The position numbers and the translations under genes are program-made. The notes below the pieces were generated by a model, which was not told the origin of the DNA, searched no databases, and saw only the letters and a program-made list of their open reading frames with translations. This document shows, one piece after another, positions 1-13,200 of a DNA stretch of 60,000 bases; the stretch's first letter is position 1, and the number at the start of each line of letters is the position of its first letter. Source of the DNA: Nematostella vectensis. Taxonomy: Eukaryota > Cnidaria > Anthozoa > Actiniaria > Edwardsiidae. The stretch is from assembly GCF_932526225.1 (NCBI RefSeq), contig NC_064045.1, positions 9,420,022 to 9,480,021 of the forward strand, read 5' to 3'.

Positions 1-1069
1 CCTACTCTTTAAAGAAGAAACATCTCTAATTCCTGGTTATACGGTTTGTAGGACCAAAATTGCGCATAAATGATCGATAAAAAAAAACTAAAATATCAGT
101 GCATCATTTTATGCCTAAATAAATCTGCCTTACACCTTTTTTCAAATGTATGGGGAATCCCGGGTTTCCAATGTTCTGTCATCCGACATAGTCATTCGAC
201 AAGGCTAGTACTTCATGGATGTCATAACCATTCTCCAATATTATACGATCTCCCAATCTACGAAAGCATACGTTGTCACGAAAGTCGCGTCCACGAACAT
301 TAAGAGACTGTTTTCACTGATGTTTAGATAAATATGATAAATGTGGAAGTGTTCTTTTTATACCAACACTTCTTATCACCATACACTTCTACGGTCCCTT
401 TAACAAGTTCAAGAGTTTGGGATGCTCGTGGGGCTCTCCGTAAAATTAAAAATCTACGCAGTCGCGAAGTAATTGGATTTACCTGTACTTCATTTCTGGG
501 ACATATTGATAATATTGTTTTTTTTTTTCACGTTTGCATTTCGCAAAGGAAATGGCAAACAGAAAAGGAAAACAGTTCAGCATTTGCTTCGAAATAATGA
601 TCATTGTTACTGGCATATTCATATTATGAATTTCCGCTGAGCCTCGACATTACTTGGTTACGGGCTCCGACTTTACGCTTCGGAGACTCTGCAATTTGCC
701 GGTAGTCATTTTATGAGGAGTTTTTTTTTTTCATTTTTTTCTGTTTGCATACAGGAGATGTGAGAAAATGTGACAGGAAAATGTCCACGCTTACAGTGAC
801 CGGAGAGAAGAGAGAGGTTTGATGACATTTTGATGATATTTTGATGAGACATCATATTTTTGGTCGAATCCGCCGACCCTAAGTGAATATCGTCGATGTA
901 TCATCGACGAATTGCCAATGTTCCGCGAAGCGAGTCGGAGACTCGCCGACCTTAGGCGAGCCCCATCGATGTAGAGACGACGACTTGCCGAATAAAACCT
1001 CTATATAGCGAAGACAAACCGAGTGTAACAAGGAAGTCCTTGCAGATTGGTTCCAATGCGGAGTCGACA
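1..1069. other. 3' flank of gene A
   Basis: No gene recognised. Holds T-rich tracts and a diverged direct repeat (about 871-925 and 945-995, sharing CGCCGACC and CATCGATGTA-like blocks) that may lie in the gene A 3' UTR. Confidence 0.4.
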
Positions 1070-1282
1070 TCAACTTTGACTGGGCCCGTTGCTTCTCCCA
1101 TGAGTCCGCGCGCGTATAGAGCGCTTGATTGAGTTGACGCGGGGGAATTGTGGTGAGCTGTGAGGAGTACCGAACAGGTTCATAAGTGGAGCGGGTTCTA
1201 TCGTAGGTAGCGCGCGAGTGTGCCAACTCTCGTTCTTGTCCACTGTGCTCACGAGCCAGAATGTCTCCACGGTGCCCTTTCC
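1070..1282 (-). CDS. Gene A exon 22: cyclase C-terminus and tail
   Basis: Acceptor TTCTAG. It starts [11 protein letters not shown], the conserved GKG..TFWL strand that ends the cyclase domain, then a divergent, basic, Ser-rich tail ending SNGPSQS and a stop. 71 codons including stop. No clear AATAAA was seen downstream on this strand. Confidence 0.92.
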   Translation of the reverse strand, partial: GKGTVETFWLVSTVDKNESWHTRALPTIEPAPLMNLFGTPHSSPQFPRVNSIKRSIRARTHGRSNGPSQS

Positions 1283-4200
1283 CTAGAACCACCAAAAAAA
1301 TGTCTATTTTTCCAAATGGTCTAAAAGGGCCTGGGGCGATCGCGCAGTCTAGATTCAGCGCTTTTTCTCCTTAGCCTGCTGGGTCCACGAGCTCGAGCGC
1401 AAGCGTGGTGTGACGTCAAAGCGTGACACGATTACGTGACAATGCCAGTGCTGAAAAACGCAAGACTAGTTCCAGTACCGCGCGGTTAAACCAGCCTTTT
1501 TGTTTTAAAATGGCGGCTTTTTACCGGCGAACCGCCACACTTTGGCGAATGCTAAGAAAACTAGCGCAAAGCTAAGGCTTTTATTTTCTTTATGACTCCC
1601 TCATTATCAAATAGATCTGTCATCTTTTGTACAGTATGGCTTTAATGCTGTACAGTTTGTCAAAACAGCGACTGAAGTCAGCCTTTTGTACCTTTACTCG
1701 AACGATTCAACACAACGATTGTTTGTTTCGCCAGAGCATGCGCATGCGCATACGGTATTCAGCACTGTCCGTGACCATTACCTTAAGATGCACTTTTCCT
1801 CTACTTTTTACAACGAACGTCCCGAGCTCGTCTAAAACATCCTTCGTCTGTTGACTGATGTGGATCCGAAGAGCTGTAAAGACAAAAAATAATAATAATG
1901 GAAATTACTGTGTTTGGGTTATCGTGAGTTAAGTTACAGAAGATAAGCGCAAAAGAAATGTTCAAACTATCGAGTGGTGGAGTTATCGTGGTTCTACTGT
2001 ATATTATCAACAATGATTGTCACCTGTTGAATTCGAGTTAGCGGGTTCTTATGTATATATTTGATAGTGATTGTTACCCGGGAGGTGGAGTTAGCAAGGT
2101 TACACTGTTTCATTTCCTCTTGATAACAAAAAAGGGCACCATTATTAGGTTTCTATTGAGTGCCCTCCACGCGCTAAAAGAAGTGTAATTGTATTGTTAG
2201 TGTCTTTTTTTTCTGTGAGTTTCTTTATTGTAAGTAGTCGTTTTGTAATTTTGTCTTGTAATCTTAGGTGTGTGGAAATAAAAAAAATGAATGAATGAAA
2301 CTGTAGTTCGGATTATTGAGGGTAAAAAATATGAAAAAAACATTTAAAGTGAAGCAGTTATCACGTCGAATAAGCGGGAGGTTCGACTTATCTAGGGCTT
2401 AAGTTATCGAGATGTGGTTACAAATCGAGTAAACATTGACAGAAATGAATAAAAAATGACCGAAACATTTTGAACTAGAAATGTAAGTGTAATGACGTCA
2501 CTTACGTTCACCATTGGACTCCATTCTTGAAGCCGTGTTCACTGTGTCACCGAATAGACAGTATCTAGCCATTGTGTTACCAACCACTCCCGCAACTACA
2601 GGGCCTGTGGCAAAAAGTGACATTTAGACCTTTGATTGGTCCTGAAGGTCTAATAGATAGAGACATGACGGAAAAACCTGGAAAATTCGGAGATAGAAAA
2701 GAAGACACAATTTCTTAAAATGGCCATCGGTCCCTTGTATTCCGGGCTGATTTTTGAAACACAAATAACGTAAGGCCTAAATGCACATACCCTGATTTTT
2801 CCTTTTTAAGATATTTTTTCCTTGATCATCCTTGCGCTATGTATGAGCTCAGGGACGAAAAGCTTAAATTTCAATGACACTTTACAAAAGTCGCATCAAT
2901 TTAAAAAAAGTCGCATTGGATATTTTGTTTGCTATTACTCACTTAGTACTTCGAGAAATTTTCAGCCTTTTTAGATGTGAAATGAGCTTATTTGAAGCGT
3001 TAAGTCATGTCAATTTCGCATCAATTTAAAAAAAGTCGCATTGGATATTTTGTTTGCTATTACTCACTAAGTACTTAGAGAAATTTTCCGCCTTTTTAGA
3101 TGTGAAATGAGCTTATTTGAAGCGTTAAGTCATGTTTTTCCGTCATGTCATGGATAGAGCGATAAGAAGCCAGGGTGCGACAGCAACACCGAGTCAAAGA
3201 AGGCCAATTACGCCGCCATTTTATGCTCCCGCTCATTGCTGAGTCACACAAAGCATCCATTTCCATCGGCTAATTCAAGCGAGTAACTAGGATTTTTTCC
3301 ACGAAATATCGTAAATAGCATATCAGTCGCCATTCGTAGACTGATATTTTGTAGTTTTCGTGCAAATAAACAATTTTATTTTTAATGATAAACAATAAAG
3401 AGTGGTTGATTGAAAGGGGATTAGGTCAATGGATCCCATTTGGGTGACAATGTTGTTTTGTTTTTGTTTTGGATATTCAAAACTCTTATCATATATAAAA
3501 TAGGACATGAAGGAAAACCATGACGTGACGCTTCAAATAAGCCCATTTCACATGGAATAAGGCGGAGAATTTCTCTGAGTGCTTAGTAACTTATAGCAAA
3601 CAAAATATCAAGTGCGACTTTTTTAAATTGATGCGACTTTTGGTAAAGTGTCATTGAAATTTAAGCTTTTCGTCCCTGAGCTGATACACAGGGCAATGAT
3701 GATTAAGGAAAATTATCTTAAAAAGCCAAAATCTGGCTATGTGCACTTTGGCCTCACGTTATTTTTGTTTTAAAAATCAGTCCGTAATACAAGGAACCTA
3801 TAGCTACTGAAGAAATTGTGTCTTCTTTCTCTATCTGAAATTTCGCGTTTTCCAGGTTTATCAGTCATATCATAAAATACAACTTTCCCTGGGAATTCCC
3901 AGGCTCTCTTACCTGTATGGCACCCAACTCTCAGCTGAAGCTTGTATTCAGGTTTATGCCGAACGATGAAATTGTGTGACACAGCGTCAACCAAATGTAA
4001 CGCCATCTTAGCAATCTCGCCCGCGTGGCGCCGGCCGTTACGAATGGGAAGACCGCTGGCCACCATATACGCATCACCAATAGTTTCGACCTAAGACATA
4101 AAATGTTTCGTATCAAGGCAAAATCCTTGCAAAGAAAAGCTTAAAAACAAATTTGGCGACCATTTAACAGCAGCAGACATAATAGTAGCAGCAGTGTTAA

Positions 4201-7200
4201 CAGCATCTTCGTAGATGCGACTTGCGCGTCAATATTGTTTTATTTTTGTCTTTAATATTCAAAACTTCCATAATCTTTTTAAAATATACATCATCTACAT
4301 TATTTGATAATTTGGAAATTTAATTCAGCTGTTTTAATTGTAGGGTTGATTTGAATTCACCGTGATTTAAGCGAATTTAATTCAATACCAAGATGAACAT
4401 CCATTTGTGTAGAGTTTCTAGCCTACGAAACCATGCTTCATGCAGGTCGGATAGGCTGGCTTTAATTAACAACAACAACAAAGGTAACACAGTGATTTTA
4501 TCATCATCAGAATGAGAAATAATAACGACAGAGAGGTCTCAGCACCTTTTCCACATCACCATCACAACATCTGCAACAACTAGAAATTCACTGCTCAAAC
4601 AAAAAAAAAAGCAACAAAACAACATAAAAAGAGAACATTCATAAAACAATTGGCGCAGCCAACAGTGCTCTTACCTTATAAACATCATACTCTTGAATAA
4701 TATCATCAAATATCGTGTACAAATCGTTTAAAAAAGTTACGACCTAAAAAAGAAAATGATCTTTGACACAAATAACAGAAAAAATATGATTTTTTTGGCA
4801 AACCTCGTATATATCACATAACTCCTAAGCAATACTACAATCAAGAAATCGACAAAAAGTCGACAAACAGAGTTGGATCGTACCTGCATCGGTGTGCTCT
4901 CGGCACTGAGACTCGTAAAACCAACAATGTCACTGAAGTATATCGTCACTTCATTAAAACTCTCGGCTTCTACAGCTTTACCCTTTTTTAGCTGCTCGGC
5001 AACCGGTCTGAAAACAGAAAATGAATTACTTTAAGGAAGATAGATAAAGTAAAATCAAGAAGAAAAAAATCAATTGCGATGGGACACGCTGACCATGCTG
5101 TTAATGGCGATAATAATGGTGTCGGGAAGCTAAGGGTGACCATGCTATTTCTTGTAATTTGTAGTTGTGTTTTATGGCAGCCCCGTGTGGTTATGATGTC
5201 GTTGTTCATGTGCTTTTAGCAAATAATGATGATGATTATGATTAATGATGATAATGGCGATGATTAGGATGATGATGGTGATGATGATGATAACGGCTCT
5301 GTTAAACTTGATGATGATGGCGATGATAATTATAGCAGCTAAAAATATGATGATGATGATAACAATGCTGGTGCTGCCACTAAGAAGAATGATAATGATG
5401 ATGATAACGGCGCTGTTAAGCTTGATGATTATGGCGATGATAATGGCAACGATAAAGATGATGATGATGATGATGATGCTGCCGCTAAAAAAAGATGAGC
5501 ATAATGATGAGAATAAAGGCACTGTTAAGCTTGATGATGATGATGGCGAAGAAAATAATGGAACGATAAAGATGATGATGATGCTATGCTGATGCGGCCG
5601 CTGTTAAGGTTGGCGCTAGCATGATGAGGATGGAGATGATTAATGATTATGTCGATGATGATAATGATTGCTCTACCTCGGTAATATACTCTCAAGTAGT
5701 GCGTCCGTTTTGCGTTTCTCGTCTACTAGCTGATCCGTCCTTTGCGCCACGAGGTTCTCCAGGTTGTCTGCGTAGATCTCCATCATGTTTACCATGTTAT
5801 CGAATATATTCTTTTTCCTAGAACAATGACAATATCAAATATATTCTTTTTCATAGAACAATATCAAATGTATTCTTTTTTCTGGAACAATGAAAATATC
5901 ACATATTTATCTTTTTCCTAAAATAATGACAACATTAAATATATTCTTTTTTCCTGGAACAATGACAATATAAAATATATTATTTTTCCTGGAACAATGA
6001 CAATATCACATATTTATCTTTTTCCTAGAATAATGACAACATTAAATATATTCTTTTTTCCTGGAACAATGACAATATCAAATATATTCTTTTTGCTGGG
6101 GCAATGACGTTATCAAAGATATTTCTTTTCCTGGAACAATGACAGTATCGAATATATATTTTTTCCTGAAGCAATGACAATATGAAATATATTGTTTTTC
6201 CTGGAACAACGACGTTAAATATATTATCCTTACTTACATGCCGCTTTTGTCGACGATTCTGCGGACGGTTTTCTTGATCTCGGTGAAATCCGGCCTCAGG
6301 TCCGGGTCCTCTGCCCAACATTGCTTCATCAGGTCTCTTAGCTCTTCCGCGCCGTCTATCAGATTAGCGACGATAGGTCGGTAGGGAGGGAATTCGCTCT
6401 TACGAACCTTCTCAATGATCGCTAAGACACAAAATAAAGAATTTATTTGCAGTTATAACAAATGTCACGCAATCTTTGTGCCTTGGGTGAGTGAAAATAT
6501 GCCTTTGACGGGGACGAGTAAGAATGCCATATCTATATCAATAGAATGAAGGTGTAGGGAGGCCTCAAGTGATGCGCTTTTCTGGCCCGCGTGTTACGGG
6601 ATAGGAGTATGCCTGACCCGCGTGTTACGGGATAGGAGTATGCCTGACCCGCGTGTTACAGGATAGGAGTATGCCTGACCCGCGTATTACGGGATAGGAG
6701 TATGCCTGACCCGCGTGTTACGGGATAGGAGTATGCCTGACCCGCGTGTTACGGGATAGAAGTATGTCTGGCCCGCGTGTTACAGGATAGGAGTATGTCT
6801 GACCCGCGTGTTACGGGATAGGAGTATGTCTGGCCCGCGTGTTACGGGATAGGAGTATGTCTGGCCCGCGTGTTACAGGATAGGAGTATGTCTGGCCCGC
6901 GTGTTACGGGATAGGAGTATGTCTGGCCCGCGTGTCACGGGATATTAGCAAGCCTGTCCCGCGTGTTACGGGACACGCTTACTTTTTAGCTCCATGTAGT
7001 TTGCGCTGTAAGGCCCATCCCGCATGTCACGGGATAGAAGTATGTCTGTCCCGCGAGTTACGGGACACGCTTACCTTTTGGCTCCATGTAGTTTGCGCTG
7101 TAAGGCCCATCCCGCGTGTGGAACTCTTGTAAAATGATACTAAAACTGTACACGTCACCCTTGTGCGTTCCCTTGGGGGGTCGTGACGGGATGCGTAATA

Positions 7201-10200
7201 TTTCAGGAGCAACCCATAATAGGTCTGGGGATGGGAAAAAAGACGATTGCTGACAGGAGTTCGGCATTGTAAAGCTGCACATTGTCAATCCTAGTGCACA
7301 ATAGCAACATTACGACATAAGAGACACATGACATAGCGCAAGGGGCCATATCGATGAAAAACATGCACCAGAGAATAAGACATTTCATAACTGCGCATTG
7401 TTCCTAGTGTACATTAGCGACATTATGATGTGGGCGTGTAGCGACATCTATCGCAGTTAATGACATGAGAGAATCTTTATTTTCGTTTCTATTGTTGTAG
7501 GACCTAATCAGTGTTCCCAGTGTACATTAGCGACATAATGATGTGAGCGTGTAGCGACATCTATCGTAGTCAATGAGAATGAAACTTTATATTCGTTTCT
7601 ATTGTTGTAGGACGTAATCACGTTTCTCAATGTACTAGCGTACACTCGACATGAAACACAATCTATGCCCGGAATAGGCCATTCCAGCTATAAGTTTGCG
7701 CGCGCATTACCAAAGAAACCTACCTCAACAACCAAAATGCAGCGCGCGCATTTAAAGGTTGCACCAAACGAAGCGCGCTTATAGCTAGCTTGAATGGCCT
7801 ATTCACGATTCAGGGATACTAAAGGGGCATCACGATTCAAGCTGATCAAATTCACGGACCACGAAGAGGACAGCAAACACGGATCACGGCTTACGATAAT
7901 CAAAAAAGACTGATCACGAATCACGGAAATAACCCTTGCCGCCCCCTTCTGTTGCATAAGGCTGCGCCTCACCTCTCCAGTTTGTTTCTATTGTGCTTTT
8001 CTTTGACCTTGACCTCAGTAACGGCAGTCCGTAGTCAGTGATCTTGAGGACCCATCTACTGTCCACCAAGCAGTTAGACGACTTGAGGTTACCATGGGAA
8101 CGTATATCTGAGTTATGGAGATATTCCATGCCCTGGTATGACATACTCTGTGTTATTATATATATTTTTGTAACATATTTGATATCAAGGGTGTTGTGAT
8201 TGTGATTGAAGATTCAGGGAGCGTAATTTAGCTTCCGTAACGAAATTTGGTTAGAAAGTGGAATACATAAATTTGGACCGCAAAAATGGATTTGGATAGC
8301 GAAAGGGCGTGGTCTCTAGATTGAAGACCGTAAGGAATAGCACTTTAAATAGACGAATTATCAATTTTCTAAATATTACCCACAATCCTTAGACGCCTTT
8401 TAAGCGCGCCTCTGCTCTGATGAGTTTAATGGGTACTGATTCATTTTTATAGGTGTCAGAAAAGAAAAGGAAATCTTACAAGGTTTGACAGAATGTTTTG
8501 GTCGGGCTGGATGCCAACCTAAGGGATAGCCGATTTTCGGAATTTTGACTGCATTTACCTTGACTATATCGGAGAGAAGAGACGCGATGAACACTAAGTC
8601 AAGTTTGACGTCGTCGTTTTCTAATATATCCTGAGGAAACAGATTATCAGCTATATGTAGGTTTATAAGAAGATCCAGCGTAAGATTTATTCAAAATTCT
8701 AATAAACATAGGCGTCACGTAAGTCGGATTCTCGAAGTGTGTGAATATCTAGCATTATATGAAAAGCGTGACACTGCTGTGACACGTATTGCGTTACATT
8801 GCTTACCTGAAGACTCCCTCTAGAGCAGTACTGCATCACAATACACACGTTTGGTGGTCCCACGCATGCGCCGATGAACTGGTTCAGATTGTCGTGTCTT
8901 ATGTCACGCATCTAGGAAGAAATGACGTCATCAAATCCCTGTATCATACGTGACCTCGGTGTCTTTATAGTCGCTAGCATTTTTTTCTAAATCGAAAAAT
9001 TTGAGCAGCAGAAATACGACTTGCTAAGAATCACTGGAACGACCAATCTTATACAAAGACGTTTGTCTTTTTAAGATACCGACTTTTACGTTTTTTTTTT
9101 GTTATACACCTACACTCTTTTTTTATAAGCACATCTAATTTTCAGTTTCTCGGTCGGACGTTCTTATAAAAAGGTTCTTATAAAAAAGAGTGTATTTTCA
9201 ATTAGGCTACATTTGAGATGTGTCGTAGCACGCAGTAGTTCATGGGTGACCTACAAATAGCTAAGTTTTGGTCTTTTAAAACAATGTAAATGTTAATAGG
9301 AGCATAACGAAGACTGCTACAGCCTGGATTTGGTTTTAGCTAATGCAACTTTGCTCTTTTTTTGATACCCATGAGGCAGTGCGGGTCACGACACATAAAC
9401 CGAACGCAGTCTTATTAGAAATAGGCAATATACGCACTTTACTTATAAAAAGGGTCCTTCACCTGCTTCATCTCGAGGAGCAGCTGACGGCTGATGTCTA
9501 TAGTTCGCTTTGGCAGCGCCGCCACCGTGACTAGCATCCCCTGAGAACAAACTGGAGGTTATGATAACATACCCGTAGCCGTCTCTGAATTAATAGGGAA
9601 TTTAAGCAACAACAACATGGTAAAGAAACATGAGACATTTGTTCCCTTATAATATTGGGGGGAGCACGTGCCCCACCCCCTGCTCAGGCCCGTACCCAGG
9701 GGGTGCCCCCCTCCACACACACAACGGCCGAAGGTCCACTTTCGGTTCTCAATAGGCGTGCTCTTTTGTAGATTAAACTATAAAGCATAAGCTAGATCGC
9801 TCTGGTTTATAGCTAAATCCGACAATTAACGTTCCGTGGAGATACTGCAAAGGCATAAAACATCCCTCTTTGTTCTTTCGGGGGTGGTCATATTATTATC
9901 AGAGAACCCTTCCCCCACTCGAAAAAAATAGGTTCGGATTTCGCACCCCCAAGAAAAACCGAAAGAAAAATGGGTACGGGGCTCATATATAGGGGCAATC
10001 AACTTCCCCACATTCTGGTACTATATAGGTGTCACGGCGTTTCCTAGGATCAGGCTATTTTTAGACGCGCGGATTAGCCAATCAGATTCAACCTTTGTGT
10101 TGACGTTTAGCTGAACTGAACTGCACGCGCAGTCTCAGACAAAAAGCTATGTTCTCTCTTCGGTACTTTGACTATTTGTTGCTCTCTTCTTTAATATGAA

Positions 10201-13200
10201 TCCAACCTTACCTATGACTTTGAATTCTAGCTTGCAATTCTTTTGGTAAACAAACAAAACCGACGGAATGTATTCTTCCCAAATGCAATTTGCGCGTGCA
10301 GCCTCACGTCACTCGCGCGCGCGACAAACGTCAACGTAGCTGATTGCCCCGTTCGTGCGCGCGCGTCTAAAAATAGCCTGATCCTGGGAAACGCCGTAAC
10401 ACTTATATAATACAGATGATTGCCCCTACTTATGAGCCCCTGGTACGGGCCTGCTGCTACGGCCCTGTTTAAAAAATGGTAAAGGATAAAGGATAAAAAA
10501 TGGATAAAGGATAAAGGATAAAAAATGGATAAAGAATAAAGGATAAAAAAGGGATAAAGGATAAAGGATAAAAAATGGATAAAGGATAAAAAATGGATAA
10601 AGGATAAAGGATAAAAAATGGATAAAGGATAAAGGATAAAAAATAGATAAAGGATAAAGGATAAAAAATGGATAAAGGATAAAGGATAAAAAATGGATAA
10701 AGGATAAAGGATAAAAAATGGATAAAGGATAAAGGATAAAAAATGGATAAAGAATAAAGGATAAAAAATTGATAAAGGATAAAGGATAAAAAATGGATAA
10801 AGGATAAAGGATAAAAAAGGATAAAAAATGGATAAAGGATATCCTCACACGAAAGATATTAGGTCGAAATGAGTCGGTAGTTTTAGGGGGGAGTTCCATC
10901 ATCCCAAAATGTCTTGCATTGTAACAGTGCCTTGAAGCTTTAACGGGTTCGCGCGACAGTAGTCGACATTTCCTCTATAAGAGGGCGTGGTCAAAATGGA
11001 AATATTACCCCATACTTAGAGACAGTAGTCGACTTCCACCACCCCTCCCCACATACGAGGGCGTGGTCAATGGAAACCTTACCCCATACTGGGCAACAGT
11101 AGTTGACTTTTCTCCCTCCATCTGGAAGTCTACGAGTGGGAGCATTTCCGGGTCGCCATTCAGTCTCTACAAAAAAAGTTATTATTCTTGCATGTAAACT
11201 AAGGGTGAAAGAGAAAGACACTATGGCACTGAAAATATATAGATACGGACTTCTGTTATCTTCTATAAATGTGAATTAGTCTGTTAGCACTGTCAGCGGA
11301 CGGTTGTTGCGTGACAAATAGTGTAAGTGACAAGTCATTCGTGTTGTGCGTGACAATGGAGCTTCGGGGTTGTGTCTGTTGGTGTCAAACTGACACCAAT
11401 CATTATTCATATGTTACGGGTGTTGTGCGTGACACTAACCATGACACTAATATTGAGCCTTCAGGGTTGGTTTTTGAGCTCAGCGTGACACTCTTCCTTT
11501 ATTGCGTGACATATGTTATGCGTGACGCGTGACACGTACCATGACACTACTAGCTATCGAGCCTTCAGGGTTGTGTGTGTGGGTGCTAAACACCAAGTCG
11601 TTGTATTCGATCCTCCATAGCCTGCTATGCAGCTCTCGCTCAACAATATAGTGCCTTCATGAAAAATAAAGATTTACCGTATTATTTACTCAAATAAGCG
11701 CCTTCCCCGAATAAGCGCCCCCTTTGAACCCAAAACTATTAATAAGCGCCTTCCCCGAATAAGCGCCCCCTTTGAACCCAAAACTATTAATAAGCGCCCC
11801 CTTTTGAACCCAAAACTATTAATAAGCGCCTCCCCCAAATAAGCACCCACCTCCCCTTCCCAGGTTTTATGTAACTAAGTAAAATGACTATCATACAAGT
11901 AGTTCTAAGAAAGCACTGGTGCACATGGACTTTTGACAAGAAAGAGACAATTATTTAATGGATGAAAGTTTACTGAAAAAAGCTAGAAAAAAGAAACCGT
12001 AGTTGCAGAAAGTATAAAATTGACATTTTCAATGAATAAAAACACCTTCGGCCTCTTGTGCGAAATTTTCCCTTTTAAATAAGCGCCTTCCTCGAATAAG
12101 CGCCTCCCCCAAGCGCCCCGTCTGACAGTCAAAAAATTTAATTAGCGCCGGGGCGCTTATTCGAGTAAACACGGTATGTAACACCTGAAAACTGAATAAC
12201 AACCCCCCCCCCCCTCTATGCTAACCTGCCTAGCGGTCCAAGGGAAGTCTCCCTTCCCTTCCACCCTTGAGCCGCTACGCAGGCTACCCTATGCAATACC
12301 CTGGAAGCCAGTCGCACCCTAACAATAAGCCCTGGCGAAACGAAACTCAATTCAGCGGCAAGTTGAAGGTTTTACTGACTTGTGTCCAACACAAGCCCTC
12401 ACAAGTGAATGGAATATTTTGCATCTCAAAACAATCACGGAAATGAAACATAGTAACATGGGTAACACATAGACTCACCTCACTAGAATAACAATAAGGA
12501 GAACAGCCAAGACTCCGAGAGTGACTGAGATTGTGGTGATGATTGTTGTTGTTTCTGAAATAGAGTGAACAGCCATTCAGTGACAGCGTGTGCGTTTTGC
12601 ATGTTGTATAGCATGTGACCTGTTTCCTAAATTTTTTTGCTAATACCATAAAAATGTAGCCCGCTGTAAACTGTTTTTTTTAATTGATGAGGAACGTTCG
12701 TCTTCCATCTGCGCGCATTGCTCTTTGTTACCTCATAACTCCAATTAATAATGCGCATATATCATTTTCACACAATCCAGTTTGTCATCTTTCACTTTTT
12801 CATTTGCGCGCAGCGCTTAATTTTCTACTCATAATGCCAATATAATAATAATAATGCCAAGACGCATTCGGAATTCAGTGTGTATTCTTGAAAAACTAGT
12901 CCAGCGGATATGTGCAGATTTTACCTTGAATTGCGCACTTTTTGCTAATGTTATCAATTTTAGCATAGTGATAGTTTTTGATACCTCTTACAAGATAGGC
13001 TATAGAGCCAAGCTCAGTTCGTCTTTAATTTCTGATTAATAATGAATATTGATCTGGCCGCCATTTTGAACCGGTAGTAAACTAACTTTTCCCCAAATAA
13101 ATAAGCTCGCACATTTTAAGAAAGTTTACTCATAGAAAAATAAAATATAAGTCAGAGAATGCATCTAAACAAAAGAGTTCAAGTAACAAGGTTTTCTTAA

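Noticed and set aside
5172-5592. Long Met/Ile/Val-rich open frames on both strands (also 44768-45085)
   Set aside because: They are translations of GAT/GGT triplet repeats, with no start context or family match.
10426-10902. 158-residue minus-strand frame rich in FILYPLS
   Set aside because: Translation of the GGATAAA minisatellite within a gene A intron.
11164-11166. Direct splice of gene A transmembrane exon to exon 10 using an AGAG acceptor
   Set aside because: It keeps frame but omits the conserved juxtamembrane exon, which was then found at 11654-11540 with matching phases and a better exon 10 acceptor.
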